Of a DNA stretch of 64,000 nt, positions 13,432 to 21,920 are shown one piece after another (the first letter of the stretch is position 1; every line of letters begins with the position of its first letter). A program made the translations under genes and the position numbers. The stretch is from Dermanyssus gallinae. Lineage: Eukaryota; Arthropoda; Arachnida; Mesostigmata; Dermanyssidae. Location of the stretch: assembly GCA_003439945.1 (NCBI GenBank), contig QVRM01005202.1, positions 140,001-204,000 of the forward strand. The letters run 5' to 3'. The notes under the pieces were generated by a model. That model made no database searches, was not told the origin of the DNA, and was given only the letters and a program-made list of their open reading frames with translations.

Positions 13432-14744
13432 TTATATATATATATATAACAACTTTCAACAAGTTGAAAACATACATCTTACATTGTGCGGATTAGGTCA
13501 GATCTGTAAGTAAAGCTAATGCTTGCTGCACCTCCAAACAACACGTTTGAGAGCTGCTTGACAATCTGCAGCAACGATGCAGTTTTGCGGTAACAGCGCA
13601 CGTGTGTGCAGTATAATTTTCATGCAAACATTTATTTTGTATAGAAAGCACGATTTATATGAGGCGATCGTTGAGACTGCAGAGTCTCATTACAGTGCGC
13701 GGAAGCGCTGCAACTCGCAATGTCCAAGCCAAAATGCTGTCAAGTTAAGGCATATTTTGCTCTTTAATTAGAGTAACAGGTGTCAATAATAGGAATCGTA
13801 ATACTCGACTACAGACAGAAAGCCGCATAGCCGCAGAATATTTGTCACACAGTAATTACAGTAATACATGGAAACATACATGAAGATCTCCAAGTCTATC
13901 TAACAGGCGCTACACAAAGTTAGAAGAAAACTCCACCAAGCGAACCCAAGTCAACTATTTTGTGGCGTGTCACGAACCGAAAGTTGGCGGATGAGTGAGG
14001 CAAACTGGTAGGCGACAAGGACGTCCCGATCCATGCACATGTCATGTAGTTCATACAGACAGATAAACATGTCCTGAATGTCAAACAGAAGAAGTTTTTT
14101 GTCGACCATCTTCTCGTGAACTTCCTGCACCCACAACAGAATCTGAAACGTACAGTGGTAGCGGTTTTTGATGCGATAGTCTACAAAGCGTAGAATTGTA
14201 TCGCATTCAAAGTTTTATATATATATATACTCTTTATTAATAGAAAAACACTTACACCATCATCAAGGAGTGCTTTGAGATTAGTGTTCGCTAGACTCTG
14301 TCTATAGTAGGCGGGAAGCGGGGACGGGGAAACGTTTGTCCGCATTTCTAGGGGCGCAGCTTGTACAGTGTAAATCTAAAGGCCATTGTCATCCATCTTC
14401 GTCTAGTTCAATCATTCATTTTAGATGAATCAACTCGTAGATGAATAAACTGCTTTCAGAGTGAGCGACACGTTGTTGTTCCGAATATGATTACCATTCA
14501 TCTATCTATTACTAGGCTGCTCTACAGTTTGATACTCGCTATCATGCATGTCAACCTGTTGATAGCAGAAATGCAACAGCGGATCACGTTCGACATCAGC
14601 CGCAAAGTTCGCAGAGTACCAAGTCTCGAGTAGGTTGGCGACGACTCGGACCGGCCGTGGAAAGATCGCGTGAATCCGACTCATCGCTGATGCCGCCCAG
14701 ACGATCTCCTCGCGGGTCGCTTCGGGGACCTTGAAGCGGATCAT
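2677..14744 (-). CDS. AGC-like Ser/Thr protein kinase, eight-exon model (whole gene span)
   Basis: Eight minus-strand exons (14744-14556, 14142-13978, 12007-11782, 8771-8580, 7563-7353, 5540-5348, 4259-3902, 3002-2677) join with compatible phases to about 619 codons. Residues 1-170 are a helical-looking extension with no recognised domain. The kinase domain follows: glycine loop [10 protein letters not shown] near 179, ATP-anchoring Lys 201, HRDIKGSN at 291-298, DFD at 311-313, APE at 351-353, DWW near 365, RLG near 431. The C-lobe text (YP...RLG...IDW) is AGC-like. By alignment on the IEH motif, helix C carries Asp 217 where protein kinase A has Glu 91. DFD keeps the magnesium-binding Asp but loses the Gly. 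Activity is therefore uncertain. The start codon is the weakest part of the model. The exact subfamily is not recognised; MAST-like and GRK-like were considered without a clear match. Confidence 0.75.
3003..3901 (-). other. Kinase intron 7
   Basis: 899 bp between donor G|gtgcgt and acceptor cgacag. It contains (TA)n at 3039-3070 and otherwise unique-looking AT-rich sequence; no mobile element is recognised. Confidence 0.6.
3902..4259 (-). CDS. Kinase exon 7 (end of C-lobe)
   Basis: The acceptor catggttag opens the exon in phase 0. It encodes [10 protein letters not shown], then [11 protein letters not shown] and ANIDWNWL, which match the AGC kinase pattern of a conserved YP, the RLG in helix I and the IDW at the domain end. 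About 70 further residues extend beyond the domain ([18 protein letters not shown]..). The donor is gtgcgt. Confidence 0.75.
4260..5347 (-). other. Kinase intron 6
   Basis: 1,088 bp, AT-rich. Apart from the 34-bp tandem duplication at 4705-4772 nothing is recognised. Confidence 0.6.
4705..4772. repeat. Perfect 34-bp tandem duplication
   Basis: attctgcagcacaatcagtg plus 14 further bases occurs twice in direct succession with no mismatch (4705-4738 and 4739-4772). The lack of divergence suggests a recent duplication. Confidence 0.95.
5348..5540 (-). CDS. Kinase exon 6 (activation segment, APE)
   Basis: The acceptor tctatccgcag and donor gtcagc bound 193 bp. It encodes the end of the activation segment ([14 protein letters not shown]), then [19 protein letters not shown] and RVPFRG: the P+1 loop, APE, helix F Asp and helix G start. 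The first base completes a codon split with exon 5. GTPPYMAPE with DWW is the strongest kinase signature in the gene. Confidence 0.85.
5541..6339 (-). other. Kinase intron 5, distal part
   Basis: No element is identified. A purine-rich stretch (gagagatgggtagaaagagagtagagagag) lies near 5959-5990. Confidence 0.5.
6340..6990 (-). mobile_element. LINE endonuclease (EEP) remnant in kinase intron 5
   Basis: The minus-strand translation includes [20 protein letters not shown] followed by [11 protein letters not shown]. This resembles the C-terminal part of the apurinic-type endonuclease of R1/I-like LINEs (GRLL..N.L...N..PTWRPPSS). No reverse transcriptase follows. Frames are broken. It lies wholly inside intron 5. 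Confidence 0.45.
7079..7101. repeat. (AAT)n microsatellite
   Basis: Seven aat/taa units in a row. Confidence 0.9.
7353..7563 (-). CDS. Kinase exon 5 (catalytic loop, DFD)
   Basis: The donor is gtgagt and the acceptor atgattgaccag. The exon encodes the helix E region, then [15 protein letters not shown] and [12 protein letters not shown]. The catalytic HRD Asp, Lys and Asn are present. DFG is DFD. The first two bases complete a Val codon begun in exon 4, giving [11 protein letters not shown] in the hinge/helix D area. Confidence 0.85.
7564..8194 (-). other. Kinase intron 4, proximal part
   Basis: AT-rich sequence without a recognised element; the SINE at 8195-8388 lies in the same intron. 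Confidence 0.5.
8195..8388 (-). mobile_element. tRNA-derived SINE (copy 1) in kinase intron 4
   Basis: Read on the minus strand, the element starts gagcccggtggcgtgg, carries a box B (cgggttcgaacc, forward 8309-8320) and ends in the family body (ggggg tccgtctat ... taaatctt ... cagcccgaaatatgtatt). A perfect 13-bp target duplication, acgtcatacacta, flanks it at 8182-8194 and 8389-8401. The box A area is replaced by a hairpin (8337-8377). Relatives are at 9057, 45369 and 62210. Confidence 0.85.
8337..8377. repeat. Near-perfect hairpin inside SINE copy 1
   Basis: cggtggcgtgggg (8337-8349) pairs exactly with ccccacgccaccg (8365-8377). With one mismatch the pairing extends through the tatat centre. 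In the sister copy at 45369 this region is an ordinary box A, so the hairpin is derived. Confidence 0.9.
8580..8771 (-). CDS. Kinase exon 4 (beta 3, helix C, hinge)
   Basis: The acceptor ttttgtacag and donor gtaggc bound 192 bp. It encodes MVCTLKVVS (beta-3 Lys), then [14 protein letters not shown] (helix C) and [16 protein letters not shown] (hinge). Aligning IEH with protein kinase A puts Asp at the helix-C Glu position. An alternative acceptor a few codons upstream cannot be excluded. Confidence 0.75.
9057..9105 (-). mobile_element. tRNA-derived SINE, 3' fragment (copy 2)
   Basis: cgggcttactctcagccaat and the following bases match the 3' body of the other SINE copies (gggctgaccctcagccaaca..taacgtccgcgggactgctt). 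The tRNA-like head is missing. Confidence 0.6.
9232..9263. repeat. (TA)n microsatellite
   Basis: About 32 bp of TA repeats. Confidence 0.95.
9480..10260 (-). mobile_element. Decayed CR1/Jockey-like LINE reverse transcriptase in kinase intron 3
   Basis: On the minus strand an ADDKTLLF motif (the YADD active-site region) is followed by [19 protein letters not shown] and, near the end, [17 protein letters not shown], then VVVFKIRL. This is the standard order of palm, thumb and C-terminal text in CR1/Jockey-type LINEs. Many frameshifts and stops interrupt it. A (TA)-rich stretch near 9655-9670 lies within. Confidence 0.65.
10261..11781 (-). other. Kinase intron 3, distal part; possible decayed element
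   Basis: Minus-strand text near 10500-10560 ([11 protein letters not shown]) vaguely recalls the LAPCDFFLFPK of mariner transposases, but flanking motifs are missing, so no element is called. The rest is unassigned. Confidence 0.3.
11782..12007 (-). CDS. Kinase exon 3 (glycine loop)
   Basis: The acceptor tgcttctggagcag opens the exon in phase 0. It encodes [34 protein letters not shown] and then [20 protein letters not shown], a textbook GxGxFGxV nucleotide loop. The chosen donor is ccg|gtacgg, which gives the right phase for exon 4. GC-rich codons contrast with the surroundings. Confidence 0.8.
12050..12095. repeat. (TA)n microsatellites, two short arrays
   Basis: Two TA runs (12050-12065 and 12076-12095) split by ttgtcttttgtg, just upstream of the exon 3 acceptor in the kinase intron. 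Confidence 0.85.
12401..12459. repeat. Perfect 27-bp-arm hairpin within LINE coding sequence
   Basis: 12401-12427 is the exact reverse complement of 12433-12459, with a 5-bp loop (ggtga). The right arm is normal LINE coding text (CLGLVLHEH). The left arm is an inverted copy of it, replacing whatever was there. Confidence 0.97.
13129..13178. repeat. 25-bp tandem duplication
   Basis: gtatttactttctacaatgc plus tgaat occurs twice in succession without mismatch, in the LINE 3' UTR. Confidence 0.95.
13338..13448. repeat. (TA)n microsatellite, interrupted
   Basis: About 110 bp of TA repeats with three cattta interruptions, directly after the LINE 3' end. Confidence 0.95.
13978..14142 (-). CDS. Kinase exon 2 (N-terminal extension)
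   Basis: The acceptor tgtacgtttcag is good; the donor gttcgt is weaker. The exon is 55 codons in phase 0 on both sides, encoding [18 protein letters not shown] and then [17 protein letters not shown]. It looks helical. No known domain is recognised. Confidence 0.65.
14556..14744 (-). CDS. Kinase exon 1 (tentative start)
   Basis: The donor cag|gttgac ends the exon in phase 0, joining LLHFCYQQ to exon 2. The frame encodes [20 protein letters not shown] and [15 protein letters not shown]. The first ATG (14744-14742) has G at -3 and lies in GC-rich DNA. An upstream exon is possible: a second frame (14955-14753) encodes GPVSFGRISD and LMAFVTRDAACD, but does not join in phase without another splice. 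Confidence 0.5.
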
Positions 14745-15192
14745 CTCGACGGCGTCATCCCTGGATCGCGTCGCATGCCGCGTCGCGCGTCACGAAAGCC
14801 ATCAAGCCACAGCGGTCGGCATCGGACCCGACAGCCGTATCAGAGATCCGTCCGAAAGAAACCGGTCCAAGCAGCAAACGAAGAAGCCCTTCGTTAGCAA
14901 GCATGTGTGTAAGCCTTTCGACATGACAGCTCACATCCCATCTCTCCATATACAACATATGTATATACCACTAATATTGTATGCTTACCGTCGCTTACAA
15001 CGCCATGGCTCAGAGCCATGGCATGACATTAGTTAGGCTAGAGCTCCTATAGCAGATTCGTACAAGTTTGACTTAGGTTAGCGTTTGGGTTGTGAACAAG
15101 TTTGGGGACAAGATAGAAGAATTTCTCTGTAATGTATAAGTTATTAGGTACTACAAGTAAACTACATGAATTATAGCAATTTGTATTCAATC
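14745..15192. other. GC-rich flank, possible kinase 5' UTR or upstream exon
   Basis: 14745-14900 is markedly GC-rich and CpG-containing, as expected for a promoter-proximal or coding region. A 10-bp-arm hairpin (gccatggctc / gagccatggc) lies at 15002-15022. No promoter element can be named. Confidence 0.35.
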
Positions 15193-15380
15193 CACATAGC
15201 CTCCCTCGGCACACATTTACATATCCTCAAATGTCATGACAAAGGATGCATTTCCTCTCTGTAGAAATGTCTATTATTATTATTATTATAGAAAACTGAA
15301 GAAACAGTGGTTTCACATGGCACTCCTTGGTGAGCCCTTAATAGCATTTAGAAGCAATAAATTCTCAATAAATGGTAGTC
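15193..15380. repeat. Dispersed repeat, copy 1 of about 190 bp
   Basis: catagcctccctcggcacac and the sequence after it is matched at 16008-16200 in the same orientation, with scattered substitutions and an (att)n expansion in this copy. The family is not recognised. Confidence 0.75.
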
Positions 15381-16007
15381 GGAACACGCGCGATTTAAAA
15401 GTGTTTGTGCACCAAAACGTCCCACTGCAGCTGTACATTGGTTTCCCGAGTCACAGTCCCGAGCGGCCTAGCACTGTCCTGTTTGCTGAAGTATAACGCT
15501 TCTCTTCTTCAGGCTGGATTGCTGCCAGCGCGGCAGTTTGTATGCTTTCCACAATTGAGCAGAATATACTTCGCCCGTGATGGCCTAGGCCGGTTTCAAA
15601 AACTCACAATAAACAATGCTCTTCCTAATCTGGGAAACACATAAAAAACGTTGCTTTCATTTCGTTAGTTGTTTGCTATGGATGTGCCTTGTAAGCCCCG
15701 TTGGTTCTATTTTTTTATTCGAATGCATTTAAATCGATTGAATACATTGAGTTGAACTACGCATTAAATGAATGCTAGTTATAATTATATTTTTTTTGAG
15801 GCTGGGCTGCCGCGTGTGATTTAGCCCTACACCGCATCTACGAAAACATTGACAAATCGCTGCTCGCCAATTTTTGTTGGAGTGGCAGGGAAAAGTGAAC
15901 TTTGTTGGTGAAAAAGATATCGACGATTGTGAACGCTGTCTCAATCATCATATATCTGACGTGATATATGATATCACATCGGAGAAATGATTTCACAACA
16001 CATAACA

Positions 16008-16200
16008 TAGCCTCCCTCGGCGCACATTTACATATCCTTCAATGTCGTGGCCAAGGATGCATTTCTATTTGTAGAAATATCTTTCATTATCGCGCTCAAA
16101 AACTGAAGAAACTGTGCTTTTACATGGCACTCTTTAGTAAAGATGTGCTCCTTAATAGCATTCAGAAGCAATTTCTGGATAAATGCTTCTAGAAAATAGA
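16008..16200. repeat. Dispersed repeat, copy 2 of about 190 bp
   Basis: The direct-orientation partner of 15193-15380. On the minus strand it is open for 71 codons (FLEAFIQKLLLNAIKEHI..), which may be a transposase or other repeat-encoded tail, but no family motif is seen. Confidence 0.7.
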
Positions 16201-16339
16201 CTTCGTTTACTTCCCCAACCATAGTTTCGGCCAAGTCAATCAATCAAACACATAATTGATAAAATTGTACCTTGTCAAACGCGGCCCTTGAGAAACGCTA
16301 GAATGCTCCATCCTGGATACTGTAATTGATCTGAAATTC

Positions 16340-16491
16340 AAATCGTTTGCGGCATAATAATGCCGCTACATCATATAGATACCCGTCAAGCTCTCGCGTA
16401 CACTCTGCTGACTATCCGGATCGAACTTCCCAGGGAAATTCGCGTACTCAGCTCAGTCAGAATATTTAAACAAGAGGTGAAAAATAGGTAA
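16340..16491 (+). mobile_element. LINE reverse transcriptase C-terminal fragment
   Basis: The frame reads RQALAYTLLTIRIELPREIR and VLSSVRIFKQEVKNR to a stop, matching the RHSLAYMLPTVWNELPLALR ending of the LINE at 62.7-63.1 kb. Only the last 50 or so codons are recognisable. Confidence 0.5.
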
Positions 16492-17019
16492 CGCGTACAA
16501 AATCTAGTCGAAGCTAGTTACCTGCCAACAGCTTGAAAAAGGTAGTCATGTCTATGAACGGGAGACTTTCTAGCGACTTTAATTGTTAGTTTCGCATAAA
16601 GACATGTTGAACCATGAAAAATGTAATGTCGGTGCTTTTACATATTTTTAATTTTTGCGAGAAGTTAAACACTGTGAAATTGCGGTTGCGTTAATAAATC
16701 TCAAATTTAAAAAAATATACACGAGGGCGGATCGGCAAGTTCTAGTACTTGAATTAAATCCAAACAGCAAAGGTCTTTCCGTTTGTTTTGCTTAGCAGCT
16801 CTAGTCATCAATTACACCCATGCCAAATTTTGCGGCAACCGGTGGTGGCGTTTATTGTTCGAATTGAATTCAACGAAGTGAAGAATGAGGTTTGGCGAAG
16901 GGAGCCGACATTGTAGGAGCAAACATTTTTTTTTATCCGAGTTTGTGCTAAATACAAAAGCATATGCTGTAAAGCGGTAGAAATGCTATGATCTGTTTAT
17001 GGTTTTAAAGCAGTGTTCC

Positions 17020-17789
17020 GAAACGCTGTGTATATGTGGTACTGTTAATTTTGCGACGGATATGAAAAGACTGAGGAGCCGAGGAGACGACGTTCGTAAT
17101 ATCGTACTCAACAATCGCCGACTTGCTATCGAAGAGATAGCTGAGTAATTGGAAATATCATCTGTATCTGTTGTAACAGCCTTGACCGATATTTTATGCG
17201 TCAAAAGACTGGCAGCAAACTTAATTCCAAAAATATTGAATTTCAGCCAACTAACACCCATGGAGAAATATCCGAGGATTGCCTCAAAGAGTGATTACAC
17301 TAGACGAGTCTTGGGTATAAATTACGACATCGATACCAAAACTCAAGTAGCCCAGTGGTACTTCCAAGGAGAGAGTTGGTCGAAGAAATGCAGACAGAGC
17401 ATATCCAAGACCAAGGTTCTTAATTTCGACTACAAGGGAATTATCTTCCACAATTTTACCACGTGGCTTTACAATCAGTAGAAATGCTTGTGCCAAATTT
17501 TAGCAAGACTCTGCGAGAACGTTCGACGCAAAGAGTCTGAACTCTGGGCACACATCTCTTGGTCCTCCATCACGACAACGCACGGCGCACACACCGTTGC
17601 TAGTTTATTTTTAAACAATTCTTATTTGTTTACGCAACCTTCCCGTTCGTCCGAGCTGGCTCCAATAGATAAACATTTGAAGGGAGAACGTTTCGAGACT
17701 ATAAAGGAGATAACGAAAAATGTGCAGCAACTCAACTCGTTTCCAAAAGACGCTTTTAAAAATTGTTTCTCAGAGTGGAAATATGAGTG
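17020..17789 (+). pseudogene. Decayed mariner transposase
   Basis: The plus-strand frames give NNRRLAIEEIAE*LEISSVS, VKRLAANLIPKILNF, a degraded DESWV, LNFDYKGIIFHNF, SELAPIDKHLKGERFETIKE and FPKDAFKNCFSEWK. The order is that of a mariner transposase from the second helix-turn-helix to the C-terminus. Stops and frameshifts are frequent and two catalytic Asp regions are lost. It abuts the minus-strand LINE end at 17800. Confidence 0.8.
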
Positions 17790-17799
17790 ACACAAACAG

Positions 17800-18990
17800 A
17801 ACAAAAACATTTTAGAACATACGAAGTGATGATAGCTATGCACAATGTCCCTTATGTACACTTGCCGATTAGTGCATGCCACTCCATCCCAAAGCTCTCT
17901 GGAGGTACACATCTAACTGCGCCGCCTCTGTCGAGGCCTCGGTCACTTTTCCCTGTCACTCGAACAGAAACTGCTGAAGTAGTCCTGTTATAGGTGATTT
18001 AAGCCTGACTCGGATTGTTTCCATTGCTGGACCGCAACCTGGTACACGAAGCGGTTTCTTGTTGTCCGCGGCAAGCAGAGAACACGCTTTATATAAGTTG
18101 CTGAAAAATGGCCTCACACCCTGCCCAGGCTGTAGCTTAGCATTCGCACAATCTTAAGCTCAAAAAGACGCACTGCCGCTTTCAGAGACAGTCTTCGAGG
18201 GTTTCGTACCTCTGTGTGAATAGAGACATTAGCAGTTCGCCGATGTACTTGGTCGTTCCCGTTAGTCTCAGACCCAAACACGGGAAGGAGTTCACAAACT
18301 CTAGCAGGGCATTGCGTATGCTGCAGCCAATCGACCCCTACGGCTAAACTTAATGGTTTTCGTCTTCCGCGAAGATAATTGTAGGTCTTCACGGTGAAAG
18401 TATTTTTTACGTTGCCGACAGTTCGACGATTGGCACATGGCGGGCTAGATCGACGATGAGCAAGAAAAAGTCAGGCAACTGAGACAACGGTCCCCTTGAG
18501 AGGATCCTACGATTTGACTCAGCTGCAAGGTGTCCTCTCCCCTAATGTCTTTCTCAAAGCGGTCTTCAGCAAGGAAGCTGGAGAGTAGTCGTAGGAAACT
18601 ACACCCACCCCAGCATGTCGAAATCAATCAACTAGTGAGTAACGGGGACCTTTGTCGAAGTCCTTGCCACAACGAATACAAACGGCGTACAAGTGACCCC
18701 CGGGTACACCCAACACCCGCTCAACTTCCGACTGGAGCACATGGATTGCTTTCTGTGTACCTCGGCCCTTCTTGAATCAGAAATGCTCTGCAGGTTGGGC
18801 CTTCTCCACAGCTAGAAACATTTTCGAGATGATCAATGTAGCGAACATTTTCTTAAGAGTGCCTTCCGACGCGATACCCCGGCAGAGATTTGGATAGTCC
18901 ACGCTATCACCGTTTTCGACTTTGAAAGCAGCGTAGTTTAACACAATACACAGCTCCCCTGCTAAAACATTGGTAGACATAACACAATCC
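17800..18990 (-). mobile_element. Decayed LINE, RT plus C-terminal Cys/His block (copy B)
   Basis: On the minus strand: NLCRGIASEGTLKKMFATLI (fingers), a degraded QGD palm motif near 18500, LSLKAAVRLFELKIVRMLSY near 18150, then VYIRDIVHSYHHFVCS near 17830. The last block matches copies at 60-420 and 27930-28200. All frames are broken. The terminal part is cut off where the plus-strand mariner begins. Confidence 0.6.
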
Positions 18991-19690
18991 GAGGAAAATA
19001 GCTTGCTCTCCCTACGTTCATCTTAAGTTTCCTACGTTTAGGCGTAGTGGGTTCTGTAGACTTTACCAGTCGTATCAGTAGCTACGTACACACACACTCA
19101 CACGTCTACAGCTTTAACACGGCGAGTGGAAACAATATTTTAATTTGGTCTTCAGGATGAAGGTGTTTGTCCCCAAACTTTTCTTTCCTTCAACGACTTA
19201 TTTCTTACGCCCCTTGTTTGTGTGTATGTCTTTGAGTAATTGTTGTCGCATTGACAATTTGTGCAGCTTGCTGCTCATCACCGGTGAACGTTGCGAGGGC
19301 TTGCCCTCCCTACGTTCATCTCAAGTTTCCTACGTTTAGGCGTAGTGGGTTCTGTAGACTTCCATTGGCGTGAATTTCACCTTTGCCCCTGATATTTACA
19401 TACTCAAGAGCCAGCTCGACTGCTGTCTGCCCGAGTCAGGCCACGAGGCTAGTACCAGAAAGATGAGACAATGAGTGCCACAATTGCGAGGATGACGAGA
19501 ATGACCAGTGTCGGGGCCCACATCGTGCCCCAATAAATGGTGCTGTACCACAGATGGTCAGTCAACAGACTTTCACATGTGATGTATACATCTCACTGCC
19601 GCCCGACGTCGTACACAATGGTGAATGGTTGCTACACTTGAACCAGGGAGGAAAAAAGACACTCGTCGAGCAATAGTCGGATAGACATTC
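18991..19690. other. Repeat-derived sequence with two direct repeats
   Basis: A 62-bp segment (ctccctacgttcatct..gtagactt) occurs at 19003-19064 and 19302-19363 with about two differences and contains the hairpin ctacgtttaggcgtag. A second segment (19229-19297) matches 20946-21010. No gene is seen. Confidence 0.7.
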
Positions 19691-19709
19691 ATTATTGAAT
19701 CTAATGCTT

Positions 19710-19760
19710 TTCTCTCTCTCTCTCACTCTTTCTCTGTATCTCTCTCTCTCACTCTCTCGA
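19710..19760. repeat. (TC)n-rich microsatellite
   Basis: Interrupted tctctctc runs with one tgta and two cac breaks. Confidence 0.85.
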
Positions 19761-19799
19761 CAACTACGTACGACTATTGTACGCGCTGGTACTCACTCA

Positions 19800-20320
19800 G
19801 GCTTGATGAAGCGGTCATCGACTTTATCTCGAAAGTCCGACATCCTGGGTCGCGATCTCGGTGGCGGCGCGAACCCGCCTCAGCCAGATGGACGGTCGAT
19901 CAGCAACGCCGGCGAAACAACTGACTCTGGGGCCTCGTTGTTATCGCTCGTACGGTGTTCGGAACCACCAGGCCCAGGCTCGGAGCGAGCGAGCAGTCAG
20001 ACAGTCAGTCGTCAGTTGCTGGTCTTTCTTGCTTACTGCACAATCGTCGCGGTCCAAATGCTGCGCGGCGTCACGAGCGAACTGCGTTTCGTGCCTGCCT
20101 TGCGTGCCGTCTAGCGGCTGCCGAAGCGCTAGAAGGTCGTAGCCGGAAGCCCTAGCTTGGGTGGTGCTCTCAGGCTCATCGGCTGGACTTCGCCTCATAA
20201 CAATTCCAATCAATAACTGTGGTGGGTTGTGTTGACAGCTCGAGCTAAATCGATATGCTCTCCACGATAGTCGAAGGAACAACAGCAGCAGCAGTAGTAA
20301 TAGTAGGAGCAGCAATCAGC
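19800..20320. other. GC-rich region, possible gene 5' end
   Basis: GC content is clearly higher than the flanks, and several frames are open on both strands by composition alone. gagcagtcagacagtcagtcg near 19990 resembles clustered arthropod initiator motifs (TCAGT), so a transcription start is conceivable. The purine triplet run at 20282-20310 follows. No encoded protein is recognised. Confidence 0.3.
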
Positions 20321-21059
20321 AGTAGTCGAATCGAAGAATCTCGCAGGCTCACAGTTTCATATAGTACACATGAACGTCTATGATGAGCTCACGAGTCGAC
20401 ATCGTTGCCTACTAACAGCTCGTGACACTAATAGCTAGTCTAGCTCAGGTGAACTATGAAGGAGGCTTGATTGATCAAATATGTTAGATTATTTTTCTGC
20501 AAAGGGGTTATTAAACCATTGTGACTAGCTCTATTCTTGCGAAAAATATTATATAAGGACGACAACCTGTCAGTTAAGCTTTATGAATGGATGTAATCCG
20601 TTAAAGTTGCGATATAGACGGACACGTTTAGATGCCTAGGATTTTTTTTCGAATTTGTTTTTTCCTTATTATAATTACTATGATGGTAAAGCACTATCCT
20701 GCTCCCGCAGGAGACGTAGTGCCATCGTCCCCTATCGGCTGGCCAGCGGTGGGGTTGTGCTCAAGCAAAAATGTCGCCAAGGTACTTTGCACCCTCCATC
20801 TGCAGCGGAAGGTTTCGACGGCCCCACGGCCGAAGATCTTAAATTCCTTTTTTCTGCCAACGGAGACCCCAACGATGTGCTGGAAATACTTGCCAAGGTA
20901 TGCGACATTATACGTAACGGGCAAGTTCCGGAGTCTGTGAGATTCTTTGAGTAATTCTTGTTGCATTGACAATATGTGCAACTTGTTGCTCACCACCCGT
21001 ACACGTCGCGTTTCCGAAATCCGACGCGATACCCCGGTAGAGATTCTAATTTAATCTTT

Positions 21060-21099
21060 CCGCCCGCCACATATACCAAGCGGTATATATGGCGGGCGG
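21060..21099. repeat. 18-bp-arm hairpin inside LINE
   Basis: ccgcccgccacatatacc (21060-21077) pairs with ggtatatatggcgggcgg (21082-21099) with one mismatch and a 4-bp loop. The right arm belongs to the LINE reading frame (YGGRLIALERK). Confidence 0.93.
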
Positions 21100-21318
21100 C
21101 TCATTGCCCTGGAAAGGAAAACCGAGAAATACCGACCCATAGCCCTTGGCTGCACTCCACGTAGATTGGCCACAAAGATCCTGCTTCCCCAGATCAATGT
21201 GAAAAACTACTTGCAGCCACGGCAGGTGGGGTACACCACTGATAATGGGGCGGAAATACTTGCTCGCACAGCTCGCACCTTTCTCCAAAACAACAAGAAA
21301 TGTTATCTATTAAAGTAA

Positions 21319-21405
21319 GATTTTGAGAATGTTTTTAACTTAAACAACAGATTTTAAGAATGTTTTTAACTTAAACAACAGATTTTAAGAATGCTTTTAA
21401 CAACA
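21319..21405. repeat. 31-bp tandem repeat, 2.8 copies
   Basis: gattttaagaatgtttttaa plus cttaaacaaca repeats at 21319, 21350 and 21381 (last copy shortened). It expands the LINE codons for DFENVFN. Confidence 0.93.
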
Positions 21406-21920
21406 GGGGCACCTCTGATTAGAAGTTTTCAAGCTTCTGGTCTTGCCCGACTTCTTCAAAACGCCCCGACGCTCTATACAATAATGCACCAGTGTGACTG
21501 AAATTACATCATTAGCCGGTTGTCAGCAGGAGGACGTAGCGGCCCTTGCTGAGTTTAGCCTGCTTCTGCATCAGTACGTTAAGCAGGGGATTTCCGGGGT
21601 CCCTTTGTTCTATCTCGATGATGGGACCCTTCTTGGCAACGAGCCTTCGGTGTAACTCAGAGACATCAAGAACTTTAGAGCGTTCGAGCAATAGAACGAG
21701 CTGCAACTCAATCCCTCTACATGCAAGCTATTCCTACGGAGTTTCGAAGACAAAGAGAGACAGCAGGTGATCGCAGGATTCAACAGCAAGCTCCCGGGCA
21801 TCCTTGTAAACAACCGGTGTGAACTAGACCGGCTGGGTACGGCGGTATCCTCTGGAACACTGCTGAGGAACAGGCCACTACGCAGAAGGGGTGGGACCAA
21901 ACTTCCACTTAGGATACCCA

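Larger units (their letters stand above)
20655..21920 (+). mobile_element. Decayed LINE of the YLDDG family
   Basis: Reading across frames gives HPPSAAEGFDGPTAEDLKFL, DPNDVLEILAKVCDIIRNGQ, then RPIALGCTPRRLATKILLPQ, LQPRQVGYTTDNGAEI, a degraded DFENVFN, YLDDGTLLGNEPSV at 21608-21650 and ERQQVIAGFNSKLPGILVNN. This is a non-LTR reverse transcriptase related to the copy at 39.8-41.7 kb. It is interrupted by a foreign LINE piece (20946-21055), a hairpin (21060-21099) and a tandem repeat (21319-21405). Confidence 0.75.

Noticed and set aside
14130..14744. MAST kinase DUF1908 domain in the N-terminal extension
   Set aside because: The order and key residues of that domain could not be matched; only a general helical look and one ARPxR-like motif (PRPVR).
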